From an uncultured Dorea sp. (lineage in GTDB: Bacteria; Bacillota; Clostridia; Lachnospirales; Lachnospiraceae), in contig URTM01000047.1 in NCBI GenBank assembly GCA_900550865.1, positions 1 to 6,199 on the forward strand: a DNA stretch of 6,199 nt, written 5' to 3'. The notes beneath the pieces are model-generated. The model worked only from the letters and a program-made list of their open reading frames with translations, was not told the DNA's origin and made no database searches. Position 1 is the stretch's first letter. Each line of letters opens with the position of its first letter. A program made the position numbers and the translations under genes. Shown here piece by piece: positions 1 to 5,999 of the stretch.

Positions 1-1001
1 AGACAGGTAAAGAGATGCAGTTCTTCGGAGCTCGTGCAAACCTTGCTAAGTGTCTGTTATACGCTATCAACGGTGGTATTGATGAAAAGAGTAAAGTTCA
101 GGTTGCACCTGCTTACAGACCAATCACATCTGAGTATCTTGACTTCGATGAAGTAATGGAAAAATATGATGATATGATGGAATGGCTGAGCAAACTGTAT
201 GTTGATACACTGAACATGATTCACTACATGCATGACAAATACTACTATGAAGCAGCTCAGATGTCATTGATCGATACAGATGTTAAGCGTTCATTCGCAA
301 CAGGTATCGCCGGATTCTCTCACGTAGTAGATTCACTTTGCGCTATCAAATATGCTAAGGTTAAAGCTATCCGTGACGAAGACGGAATTACAACAGATTT
401 CGAGATCGAAGGAGATTTCCCAAGATATGGTAACGACGATGACCGTGCAGACGACATGGCTGTATGGCTTCTGAAGACATTCATGCACAAACTGAACAAG
501 TGCCACACATACAGAAATTCTGTACCTACAACATCAATCCTTACAATTACTTCCAATGTAGTATACGGTAAGGCTACAGGATCTCTTCCGGACGGAAGAA
601 AAGCAGGAGAGCCACTTTCACCAGGTGCTAACCCATCTTACGGTGCAGAAAAGAACGGACTTCTTGCATCCCTGAACTCTGTTGCTAAGCTGCCATACGA
701 GCTGGCTCTGGATGGTATTTCTAATACTCAGACAATCAGCCCAAGTGCACTTGGACACACAGATGACGAGCGTAAAGAAAACCTTGCACGTGTAATGGAC
801 GGATACTTCGATCAGGGAGCACATCACCTGAACGTTAACGTATTTGGTACAGACAAACTGATTGACGCTATGGAGCACCCAGAGAAACCAGAGTACGCTA
901 ACTTCACAATCCGTGTATCTGGATACGCAGTTAAGTTCATCGATCTGACTCGCGAACAGCAGTTAGACGTAATCGCAAGAACTTGCCACGATCATATGTA
1001 A
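1..1001 (+). CDS. pflB: Pyruvate formate-lyase (formate C-acetyltransferase), C-terminal part; 5' end outside window
   Basis: This cytoplasmic glycyl-radical enzyme converts pyruvate and CoA to acetyl-CoA and formate in anaerobic fermentation. The reading frame is open from base 3, giving TGKEMQFFGARANLAK, so the ATG at 15 is internal and not the real start. About 332 residues are present, compared with roughly 760 in the whole E. coli protein. The twin catalytic cysteines, which in E. coli lie just before this block, should fall a few codons left of the window edge. Family landmarks seen include INGG, HYMHDKYYYEA, IRDEDG, LTITSNVVYGK, PDGRKAGEP and HLNVNV. The C-terminal glycyl-radical motif RVSGYAVKF is intact, with its radical glycine codon at 921-923. 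The gene ends with TAA at 999-1001. It is followed by its own activase gene, the usual arrangement. Identification is firm; only the N-terminal portion is unseen. Confidence 0.97.
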   Translation, partial: TGKEMQFFGARANLAKCLLYAINGGIDEKSKVQVAPAYRPITSEYLDFDEVMEKYDDMMEWLSKLYVDTLNMIHYMHDKYYYEAAQMSLIDTDVKRSFATGIAGFSHVVDSLCAIKYAKVKAIRDEDGITTDFEIEGDFPRYGNDDDRADDMAVWLLKTFMHKLNKCHTYRNSVPTTSILTITSNVVYGKATGSLPDGRKAGEPLSPGANPSYGAEKNGLLASLNSVAKLPYELALDGISNTQTISPSALGHTDDERKENLARVMDGYFDQGAHHLNVNVFGTDKLIDAMEHPEKPEYANFTIRVSGYAVKFIDLTREQQLDVIARTCHDHM

Positions 1002-1027
1002 AAGCAATGAGCCATGCATCAGATGGA

Positions 1028-1068
1028 CCAGATGCAGTAATCAAGCTTGCTTGAATTACTGTATCTGG
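1028..1068 (+). other. Long imperfect hairpin in the pflB-pflA gap
   Basis: The left arm CCAGATGCAGTAATCAAGC (1028-1046) and right arm GCTTGAATTACTGTATCTGG (1049-1068) are complementary over about 19 bp, with one G-T wobble and one bulged base. The innermost pairs would open to form the loop. No run of T follows, so it does not look like a standard intrinsic terminator. It begins 27 nt after the pflB stop. An mRNA 3'-end stabiliser, a processing site or a partial attenuator between pflB and pflA is a reasonable inference. A dispersed palindromic repeat is also possible. Confidence 0.6.
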
Positions 1069-1069
1069 A

Positions 1070-1126
1070 ACAGCTGATATACGGCGACCGCCGTCAGCGA
1101 GATGAAGCAAAGCGGAATCGAGCTGT
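1070..1126 (+). other. Second structured segment upstream of pflA
   Basis: An outer stem can form between ACAGCTGAT (1070-1078) and ATCGAGCTGT (1117-1126), with one bulged C. Inside it, ACGGCG (1081-1086) and CGCCGT (1089-1094) form a tight hairpin. The segment is visibly more G/C-rich than the A/T-rich leader that follows it. With the preceding hairpin it makes a nearly continuous structured spacer ending about 30 nt before the pflA ribosome binding site. No coding sequence or known riboswitch motif is recognised here. Confidence 0.4.
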
Positions 1127-1155
1127 GCATAGCGAATTACATGTAATAAATAAAA

Positions 1156-1162
1156 AAAGGAG
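1156..1162 (+). promoter_or_regulatory. Ribosome binding site fixing the pflA start
   Basis: AAAGGAG lies 7 nt before the ATG at 1170. The reading frame is open further upstream, to a TTG at 1047, but that longer version would translate the hairpin region and lacks a ribosome binding site. The site therefore decides the start at 1170. Confidence 0.85.
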
Positions 1163-1169
1163 CAAAACT

Positions 1170-1910
1170 ATGACCAAAGGATATATTCATTCTCTGGAAA
1201 GTTTCGGCTCCGTTGACGGTCCAGGTGTCCGGTATCTGATATTTACAACCGGCTGTGCAATGCGCTGCCAGTTCTGTCATAACCCGGACACATGGAACAT
1301 GAATTCAGGGACTCTCTACACAGCAGATGAACTGATTGATAAAGCCTGGAAATACCGCACTTACTGGGGAAGTAAGGGCGGTATTACCGTCAGTGGGGGC
1401 GAACCGCTTCTGCAGATCGATTTTCTGCTGGAGTTGTTCCAGAAAGCCAAAGAAAGAGGAATCAACACGACACTGGATACCTGTGGGAATCCATTTACAA
1501 GAGAAGAACCATTCTTCAGCAAATTTCAGGAACTGATGAAGGTGACAGATCTTGTGATGTTAGATATCAAGCATATTGATGACGAGCAGCATAAGATTCT
1601 TACCGGTCAGACGAATAAGAACATTCTTGATATGGCGGAATATCTTTCTGAGACTGGAAAGCCGGTCTGGATCCGTCATGTCCTGGTTCCGGAAAGAAGT
1701 GATAAGGACGAGTATCTGCACAGACTTCATGACTTTATCGAGACATTGGATAATGTAGAGAAAGTAGAGGTTCTTCCATATCATACACTCGGTGTATATA
1801 AATGGAAAGAACTGGGAATCCCGTATCAGTTGGAGGGTATTGATCCACCATCGAAAGAACGTGTGGAGAATGCGAACCAGATTCTCGAAACGGCAAAATA
1901 TCATGTATAA
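1170..1910 (+). CDS. pflA: Pyruvate formate-lyase activating enzyme (radical SAM)
   Basis: This enzyme uses a [4Fe-4S] cluster and S-adenosylmethionine to abstract hydrogen from the PflB radical glycine, switching on the lyase under anaerobic conditions. The protein is 246 residues, the same length as E. coli PflA. It begins MTKGYIHSLESFGSVDGPGVR, typical of the family. The radical-SAM CX3CX2C motif is C29, C33 and C36 in GCAMRCQFCHNPDTW. The SAM-binding VSGGEP motif is at about residues 74-79, LDTCGN at 102-107, DIK at 132-134 and WIRHVLVP near 168-175. The start is chosen from AAAGGAG seven bases upstream, from homologous N-terminal length and from the unlikely content of the upstream extension. 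It lies 168 nt after pflB and probably shares its transcript at a lower level, given the hairpins between. A terminator starts at the base after its stop codon. Confidence 0.97.
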   Translation: MTKGYIHSLESFGSVDGPGVRYLIFTTGCAMRCQFCHNPDTWNMNSGTLYTADELIDKAWKYRTYWGSKGGITVSGGEPLLQIDFLLELFQKAKERGINTTLDTCGNPFTREEPFFSKFQELMKVTDLVMLDIKHIDDEQHKILTGQTNKNILDMAEYLSETGKPVWIRHVLVPERSDKDEYLHRLHDFIETLDNVEKVEVLPYHTLGVYKWKELGIPYQLEGIDPPSKERVENANQILETAKYHV

Positions 1911-1954
1911 AAATTACGGAGCACATAAAAATTTATGTGTTCCGTAATTTTTTT
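1911..1954 (+). terminator. Intrinsic terminator of pflB-pflA
   Basis: The arm AAATTACGGAGCACATAAA (1911-1929) pairs with TTTATGTGTTCCGTAATTT (1932-1950) over 19 positions with one G-T wobble, and a run of seven T ends at 1954. It starts right after the pflA TAA. The A/T-rich outer stem with flanking A and T runs could also work on the opposite strand, but no minus-strand gene ends here. Confidence 0.92.
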
Positions 1955-2108
1955 GTACAAAAACATGCAAGAGAAGCTGTAAAATGTAAAAATATTTATA
2001 AATAAAGGTCAGTGTGAAAGAAATCATCAAAGTGTACAAGAAATGTGAGTAAAAGTCTTTTTTTAGTATGTAAAATGTAGCAATTTGTCAATTTAGCCAA
2101 TTAAAGTC
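1955..2108. other. A/T-rich upstream region of leuB with short direct repeats
   Basis: No gene is visible here. The 11-mer TGTAAAATGTA occurs at 1978-1988 and again at 2069-2079, and AAAGTCTT occurs at 2052-2059 and 2103-2110. Three CAATT units start at 2081, 2089 and 2098, ending a few bases before the -35 box. The last group is well placed for an activator or repressor site, but in DNA this A/T-rich short repeats can arise by chance. No T-box or other known amino-acid leader motif is seen. Confidence 0.3.
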
Positions 2109-2137
2109 TTGAAACATGTATAAAAATACGATAATAT
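2109..2137 (+). promoter_or_regulatory. Sigma-A-type promoter for leuB-ilvD-aldolase
   Basis: TTGAAA (2109-2114) and TAATAT (2132-2137) are separated by exactly 17 bases, a close match to the vegetative consensus. Transcription would start near 2144, leaving a leader of only about 33 nt before the leuB ATG. That is too short for a T-box or peptide-type attenuator, so control would have to act at the promoter or on translation. Confidence 0.8.
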
Positions 2138-2176
2138 TATTTTTATAGATTTTTACCGAAGGAAGGAAGAAGAACT

Positions 2177-3262
2177 ATGAATCTTAAAATTGGTGTGATT
2201 AAGGGAGACGGAATTGGCCCGGAGATCGTAACGGAGGCAATGAAAGTTCTGAATAAAGTTGCAGAAGTGTATGGACATACTTGTGATTATACGCAGTTAC
2301 TCATGGGGGGAGCATCGATTGATGTTCACGGAGTACCGCTTACAGATGAGACAATCGCAGAAGCAAAAGCATGCGATGCAGTTCTGATGGGTTCCATCGG
2401 AGGAGATGCGAAGACATCCCCATGGTACAAGTTAGAGCCTTCCAAGAGACCGGAAGCAGGACTTCTGAAGATCAGAAAAGCATTGAATCTTTTCGCAAAT
2501 TTAAGACCTGCCGTACTTTACGATGAACTGAAAGGTGCATGCCCGCTGAAAGAGGAGATCACAGAAGGCGGATTTGATATGATGATCATGAGAGAACTGA
2601 CAGGCGGCCTTTACTTTGGAGAGAGAAAGACAGAAGAGATCGACGGAGTGATGACAGCAAAAGATTCTCTTACATATAATGAAGAAGAGATCCGAAGAAT
2701 TGCAAAACGAGGATTCGATATTGCAATGAAACGCCGCAAAAAAGTAACAAGCGTAGATAAGGCGAATGTACTGGATTCTTCAAGATTATGGAGAAAAGTA
2801 GTAGAAGAAGTTGCAAAGGATTACCCGGAAGTCACAGTAGAGAATATGCTGGTAGACAACTGTGCAATGCAGCTTGTAAAAGACCCGAAGCAGTTTGACG
2901 TTATCCTTACAGAGAATATGTTCGGAGATATTCTTTCAGATGAAGCAAGTATGGTAACAGGATCGATCGGAATGCTTGCAAGTGCCAGCTTAAATGAAAC
3001 AAAATTCGGTTTATATGAGCCAAGCGGCGGATCTGCACCGGATATTGCAGGAAAAGGAATCGCGAATCCGATCGCAACCATCCTTTCAGCAGCAATGATG
3101 CTTCGTTTCAGCTTTGATCTGGACAAAGAAGCAGATGCAATCGAAGCTGCCGTTTCGAAGGTATTAAAAGACGGATATCGTACGATTGATATTATGTCAG
3201 ACGGAAAGATGCAGATCGGAACAGAAGAGATGGGAGATCTGATCGCAGCAAACATTCAGTAA
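2177..3262 (+). CDS. leuB: 3-isopropylmalate dehydrogenase
   Basis: This cytoplasmic enzyme catalyses the NAD-dependent oxidative decarboxylation of 3-isopropylmalate to 2-oxoisocaproate, the third step of leucine synthesis. At 361 residues it has normal length. Family motifs in order are GDGIGPEI (10-17), LFANLRPA with substrate arginine R110 (R100 is also present), RELTGGLYFGE with R139 and Y146, VDKANVL with catalytic K195, and NMFGDILSDEAS (247-258) with metal-binding D251 and D255. EPSGGSAPDIAGKGIANP (281-298) forms the NAD site. The LeuB-type arginine motif and length favour this over isocitrate or tartrate dehydrogenase relatives. The start ATG follows a purine-rich GGAAGGAAG ribosome binding site at 2161-2169 and the strong promoter. 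It is the first gene of its transcript; leuA, leuC and leuD are not in the window. Confidence 0.96.
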   Translation: MNLKIGVIKGDGIGPEIVTEAMKVLNKVAEVYGHTCDYTQLLMGGASIDVHGVPLTDETIAEAKACDAVLMGSIGGDAKTSPWYKLEPSKRPEAGLLKIRKALNLFANLRPAVLYDELKGACPLKEEITEGGFDMMIMRELTGGLYFGERKTEEIDGVMTAKDSLTYNEEEIRRIAKRGFDIAMKRRKKVTSVDKANVLDSSRLWRKVVEEVAKDYPEVTVENMLVDNCAMQLVKDPKQFDVILTENMFGDILSDEASMVTGSIGMLASASLNETKFGLYEPSGGSAPDIAGKGIANPIATILSAAMMLRFSFDLDKEADAIEAAVSKVLKDGYRTIDIMSDGKMQIGTEEMGDLIAANIQ

Positions 3263-3308
3263 TGATCGGAATCATAGAAATACGGCTTTATAGAATTATT
3301 TACAGAGT

Positions 3309-3314
3309 TATAAT
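3309..3314 (+). promoter_or_regulatory. Possible internal -10 element ahead of ilvD
   Basis: A perfect TATAAT lies 39 nt before the ilvD start in the 91-nt leuB-ilvD gap. The sequence 17 bases upstream (CTTTAT, 3286-3291) is a poor -35 box and there is no TGn extension. It could be a weak internal promoter, or simply A/T-rich spacer. Confidence 0.25.
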
Positions 3315-3353
3315 AGAAGATATTGGATAGAAAGATAACAGGAGGTTAAACAA

Positions 3354-5042
3354 ATGAGAAGTGATACAGTAACAAAAGGAAAACAGCAGGCGCCTCACCG
3401 CTCGCTGTTCAATGCACTCGGACTTACAGAGGAAGAGATGAACAGACCACTGGTCGGTATCGTATGTTCTTATAACGAGATCGTACCGGGACACATGAAT
3501 CTGGATAAGATCGCAAATGCAGTAAAACAGGGTGTTGCCATGGCAGGTGGTACACCGATCATGTTCCCTGCAATTGCAGTCTGTGACGGAATTGCGATGG
3601 GACATATCGGAATGAAATATTCCCTGGTAACCAGAGATCTGATCGCAGATTCTACAGAAGCAATGGCAATGGCACACCAGTTTGACGCACTGGTTATGAT
3701 CCCGAACTGTGATAAGAACGTACCGGGACTTCTGATGGCTGCAGCGAGAATCAATGTTCCGACCGTATTCGTCAGCGGCGGACCGATGCTTGCAGGACAT
3801 GTAAAAGGACAGAAGAGAAGTCTTTCCAGCATGTTCGAGGCGGTAGGAGCCAATGCAGCGGGAACAATGTCAGATGCAGACCTGTGTGAGTTTGAAAATA
3901 AAGTATGTCCGACATGCGGTTCATGTTCCGGAATGTATACAGCGAACAGTATGAACTGTCTGACAGAAGTGCTTGGTATGGGACTTCGTGGAAACGGAAC
4001 GATCCCGGCTGTATATTCAGAAAGAATCCGTCTTGCAAAACATGCCGGTATGAAGGTTATGGAACTTCTTGAGAAGAATATCCGCCCAAGAGATATCATG
4101 ACAAAAGAAGCAATTCTGAATGCACTTACTGTTGATATGGCACTCGGATGCTCTACAAACAGTATGCTTCACCTTCCGGCGATCGCGCACGAAGTAGGAA
4201 TGGACTTTGAGATTGATTTCGCAAACGGAATCAGTGAGAAGACTCCGAACCTCTGTCATCTTGCACCGGCAGGTCCGACTTATATGGAAGATCTGAACGA
4301 AGCCGGCGGTGTCTATGCAGTTATGGCAGAACTGAATAAGAAAGGACTTCTGCATACAGAATGTATGACAGTTACAGGAAAGACGGTTGGAGAGAACATC
4401 GAAGGCGTAGTTAACAAAGACCCTGAAGTTATCCGTCCGATCGACAATCCATACACACCAACAGGCGGACTTGCAGTATTAAAAGGAAATCTTGCGCCGG
4501 ACGGAAGTGTTGTAAAACGTTCTGCAGTCGTAGATGAGATGCTGGTACACGAGGGACCTGCAAGAGTATTCGACTGCGAAGAAGATGCGATCGCAGCAAT
4601 CAAAGGCGGTAAGATCGTAGCTGGTGATGTAGTTGTTATCCGTTACGAAGGACCAAAGGGAGGTCCTGGAATGCGTGAGATGCTGAATCCTACATCTGCA
4701 ATTGCAGGTATGGGACTTGGATCAAGTGTAGCACTGATCACGGACGGACGATTCAGCGGGGCATCCAGAGGAGCATCGATCGGACATGTATCTCCGGAAG
4801 CAGCAGCAGGAGGCCCGCTGGCTTTTATTGAAACGGGTGACATTTTGAAGTACAGTGTGGAAAAACGTTATCTGAACGTTGTGGGAATCCAGGGACAGGA
4901 ATTACCCGAGGAAGAGATTCAGAAAGTTTTGAAGGAACGAAGCCAGGCAGGTATTATCCCCCGTCCTAAACGGAAAGGGCTGTTTGGACGTTATACCAGA
5001 CATGCACTTTCCGCCATGGAGGGGGCAGGATACGAAGAGTAG
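3354..5042 (+). CDS. ilvD: Dihydroxy-acid dehydratase (IlvD/Edd family), with atypical 3' end
   Basis: This iron-sulfur dehydratase turns 2,3-dihydroxy-isovalerate or -methylvalerate into the 2-keto acids for valine, leucine and isoleucine. The protein is 562 residues, near the usual length. It starts at an ATG eight bases after AGGAGG (3340-3345). Motifs seen are APHRSLF (13-19), PGH (45-47), IPNCDKNVPG (116-125) with cluster cysteine C119, CPTCGSCSGMYTANSMNC (185-202) with C191 as a likely cluster ligand, MALGCSTN (262-269), EGPKGGPGM (432-440) and TDGRFSGASRG (463-473) with the likely catalytic S468. These fit IlvD of the Bacillus type better than sugar-acid dehydratases. From about residue 487 the codon use changes, and the tail carries a few extra residues near 511-515 relative to B. 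subtilis IlvD as I remember it. The tail still aligns in outline (GGPLAFIETGD, GRYTRHALSAM), so the product is probably full length and possibly chimeric. Confidence 0.92.
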   Translation: MRSDTVTKGKQQAPHRSLFNALGLTEEEMNRPLVGIVCSYNEIVPGHMNLDKIANAVKQGVAMAGGTPIMFPAIAVCDGIAMGHIGMKYSLVTRDLIADSTEAMAMAHQFDALVMIPNCDKNVPGLLMAAARINVPTVFVSGGPMLAGHVKGQKRSLSSMFEAVGANAAGTMSDADLCEFENKVCPTCGSCSGMYTANSMNCLTEVLGMGLRGNGTIPAVYSERIRLAKHAGMKVMELLEKNIRPRDIMTKEAILNALTVDMALGCSTNSMLHLPAIAHEVGMDFEIDFANGISEKTPNLCHLAPAGPTYMEDLNEAGGVYAVMAELNKKGLLHTECMTVTGKTVGENIEGVVNKDPEVIRPIDNPYTPTGGLAVLKGNLAPDGSVVKRSAVVDEMLVHEGPARVFDCEEDAIAAIKGGKIVAGDVVVIRYEGPKGGPGMREMLNPTSAIAGMGLGSSVALITDGRFSGASRGASIGHVSPEAAAGGPLAFIETGDILKYSVEKRYLNVVGIQGQELPEEEIQKVLKERSQAGIIPRPKRKGLFGRYTRHALSAMEGAGYEE

Positions 5043-5053
5043 GGAGGAACATT

Positions 5054-5950
5054 ATGAAGGCAAAATGGATTACACCGGTAGTGACAGCCCTGGACCAAAA
5101 GGGGCATATAGATATCGAAGCAAATAAAAGGATTTATGATTTTCTCATAGACGGCGGTATGGACGGTATCTTGCTGTTTGGCAGTATCGGAGAGTTTTTT
5201 GCACTTTCCCTGGAAGAAAAGAAAATCATGATTCGGGAGGCTGTAAAACACATTCGTCATAGAGTCACACTTTATGTGGGAACCTGTCATATGGAATTTG
5301 AGACCTGTGTGGAATTGTCTAATTATGCCATAGAGCAGGGAGCTGACGGCGTGATGGTGATTTCTCCCTACTATTTCAATCTGCCGGACAGTGCGATTCT
5401 GCATTTCTATGATACATTGGCAGAGCAGGTGAAGGGATCTGTACTTTTGTACAATTTTCCGGACCGTACAGGGCACGACCTTTCCCCGGAACTGATATAC
5501 CGGCTGGTGTCTGAACATGAAAATATTGTGGGCATTAAAGATACGGTGGCCACTATGGGGCATACCAGAGCTATTATTCAGAAGGTGAAAAAAGAGTTTC
5601 CCAATTTTATGGTGTATTCTGGATTTGACGAGTTTTTCGGACACAACGTACTTTCCGGAGGAGACGGTTGTGTGGCTGGTCTGTCTAATTTTGCTCCGGA
5701 AGTAGCTTCCGCTTATGCCAATGCAGCCAGAAATGATGATTTGGAGAAAATGGCACAGTGTCAGCAGAAAATTGACAGCCTGATGGCTATTTATGATGTG
5801 GCACCGCAGTTTATTCCTACCATTAAAAAGGCCATGGCAGTGCGCGGTATTCAGATGGAACCGGTGTGCGCCCAGCCCCTTTTGCCGGCTACAGAGGAAG
5901 AGACCGGCAAAATCCGGGAAATTTTAAAACATGCAGGATTGAAGGAATAG
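5054..5950 (+). CDS. DapA/NanA-family class I aldolase, probably acting on a 2-keto-3-deoxy sugar acid
   Basis: This is a (beta/alpha)8-barrel Schiff-base lyase or synthase of 298 residues, normal for the family. Key sites are GSIGEF (43-48), SPYYF with Y107 (104-108), LYNFPDRTG with Y133 and R138 (132-140), and the Schiff-base lysine K162 in GIKDT. GGDGCVAGLSNFAPE (202-216) forms the distal barrel strand region. True dihydrodipicolinate synthase has two threonines in GTTGE; here they are S44 and I45, and its GTG motif near residue 77 reads GTC. The GSxGEF pattern and YNFP-TG-DL block recall E. coli YagE/YjhH 2-keto-3-deoxy sugar acid aldolases, although R138 is a DapA-like residue. A sugar-acid aldolase is the best inference; the substrate is unproven and automatic annotation may say dapA. 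The ATG follows GGAGG (5043-5047), which overlaps the ilvD stop region, with an 11-nt gap that implies co-transcription. Codon use (GTG, ATT and TTT rich) differs strongly from leuB and most of ilvD. Confidence 0.85.
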   Translation: MKAKWITPVVTALDQKGHIDIEANKRIYDFLIDGGMDGILLFGSIGEFFALSLEEKKIMIREAVKHIRHRVTLYVGTCHMEFETCVELSNYAIEQGADGVMVISPYYFNLPDSAILHFYDTLAEQVKGSVLLYNFPDRTGHDLSPELIYRLVSEHENIVGIKDTVATMGHTRAIIQKVKKEFPNFMVYSGFDEFFGHNVLSGGDGCVAGLSNFAPEVASAYANAARNDDLEKMAQCQQKIDSLMAIYDVAPQFIPTIKKAMAVRGIQMEPVCAQPLLPATEEETGKIREILKHAGLKE

Positions 5951-5953
5951 AAA

Positions 5954-5993
5954 AACTCCCCGCAAGACGGAAATGCTGTCTTTGCGGGGAGTT
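5954..5993. terminator. Bidirectional terminator between convergent genes
   Basis: AACTCCCCGC plus AAGAC (5954-5968) pairs with GTCTT plus GCGGGGAGTT (5978-5993), with one bulged base. It is a strong G/C-rich stem of about 15 bp. On the plus strand the following sequence is GTGCTTTT, a weak T run. On the minus strand the stem is followed by five T (complement of 5951-5955). It should therefore terminate the incoming minus-strand Sel1-type gene well and the aldolase transcript moderately. Confidence 0.85.
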
Positions 5994-5999
5994 GTGCTT

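Noticed and set aside
281..923. Alternative identity of the first gene as another glycyl-radical enzyme (glycerol or choline dehydratase type)
   Set aside because: The MQFFGARANLAK, SNVVYGK and RVSGYAVKF blocks match pyruvate formate-lyase closely, and the adjacent activase has PflA length and lacks the extra ferredoxin-like insert common in the other activases.
1028..1068. Hairpin after pflB as an intrinsic terminator
   Set aside because: The stem is good but there is no T tract after it, and pflA downstream has no obvious promoter of its own, so full termination is unlikely.
1070..1126. tRNA or known riboswitch in the pflB-pflA gap
   Set aside because: The paired arms do not make a cloverleaf with T-loop or anticodon features, and no known riboswitch motif is recognised.
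1047..1169. In-frame upstream extension of pflA starting at a TTG
   Set aside because: It would translate across the hairpin segments, has no ribosome binding site, and would make the protein 41 residues longer than the family norm. The ATG at 1170 has a good site.
2821..3255. Long minus-strand open frame opposite leuB (144 codons)
   Set aside because: It is a shadow of the leuB coding sequence, with no family resemblance and no promoter or ribosome binding site of its own.
3470..4099. Minus-strand open frame of 209 codons opposite ilvD
   Set aside because: It lies wholly inside the well-supported ilvD gene and its translation shows no recognisable domain; it reflects the codon bias of ilvD.
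4991..5644. Minus-strand open frame of 217 codons opposite the aldolase
   Set aside because: It overlaps the ilvD end and most of the aldolase, and the translation is cysteine/histidine-rich low-quality sequence typical of antisense frames.
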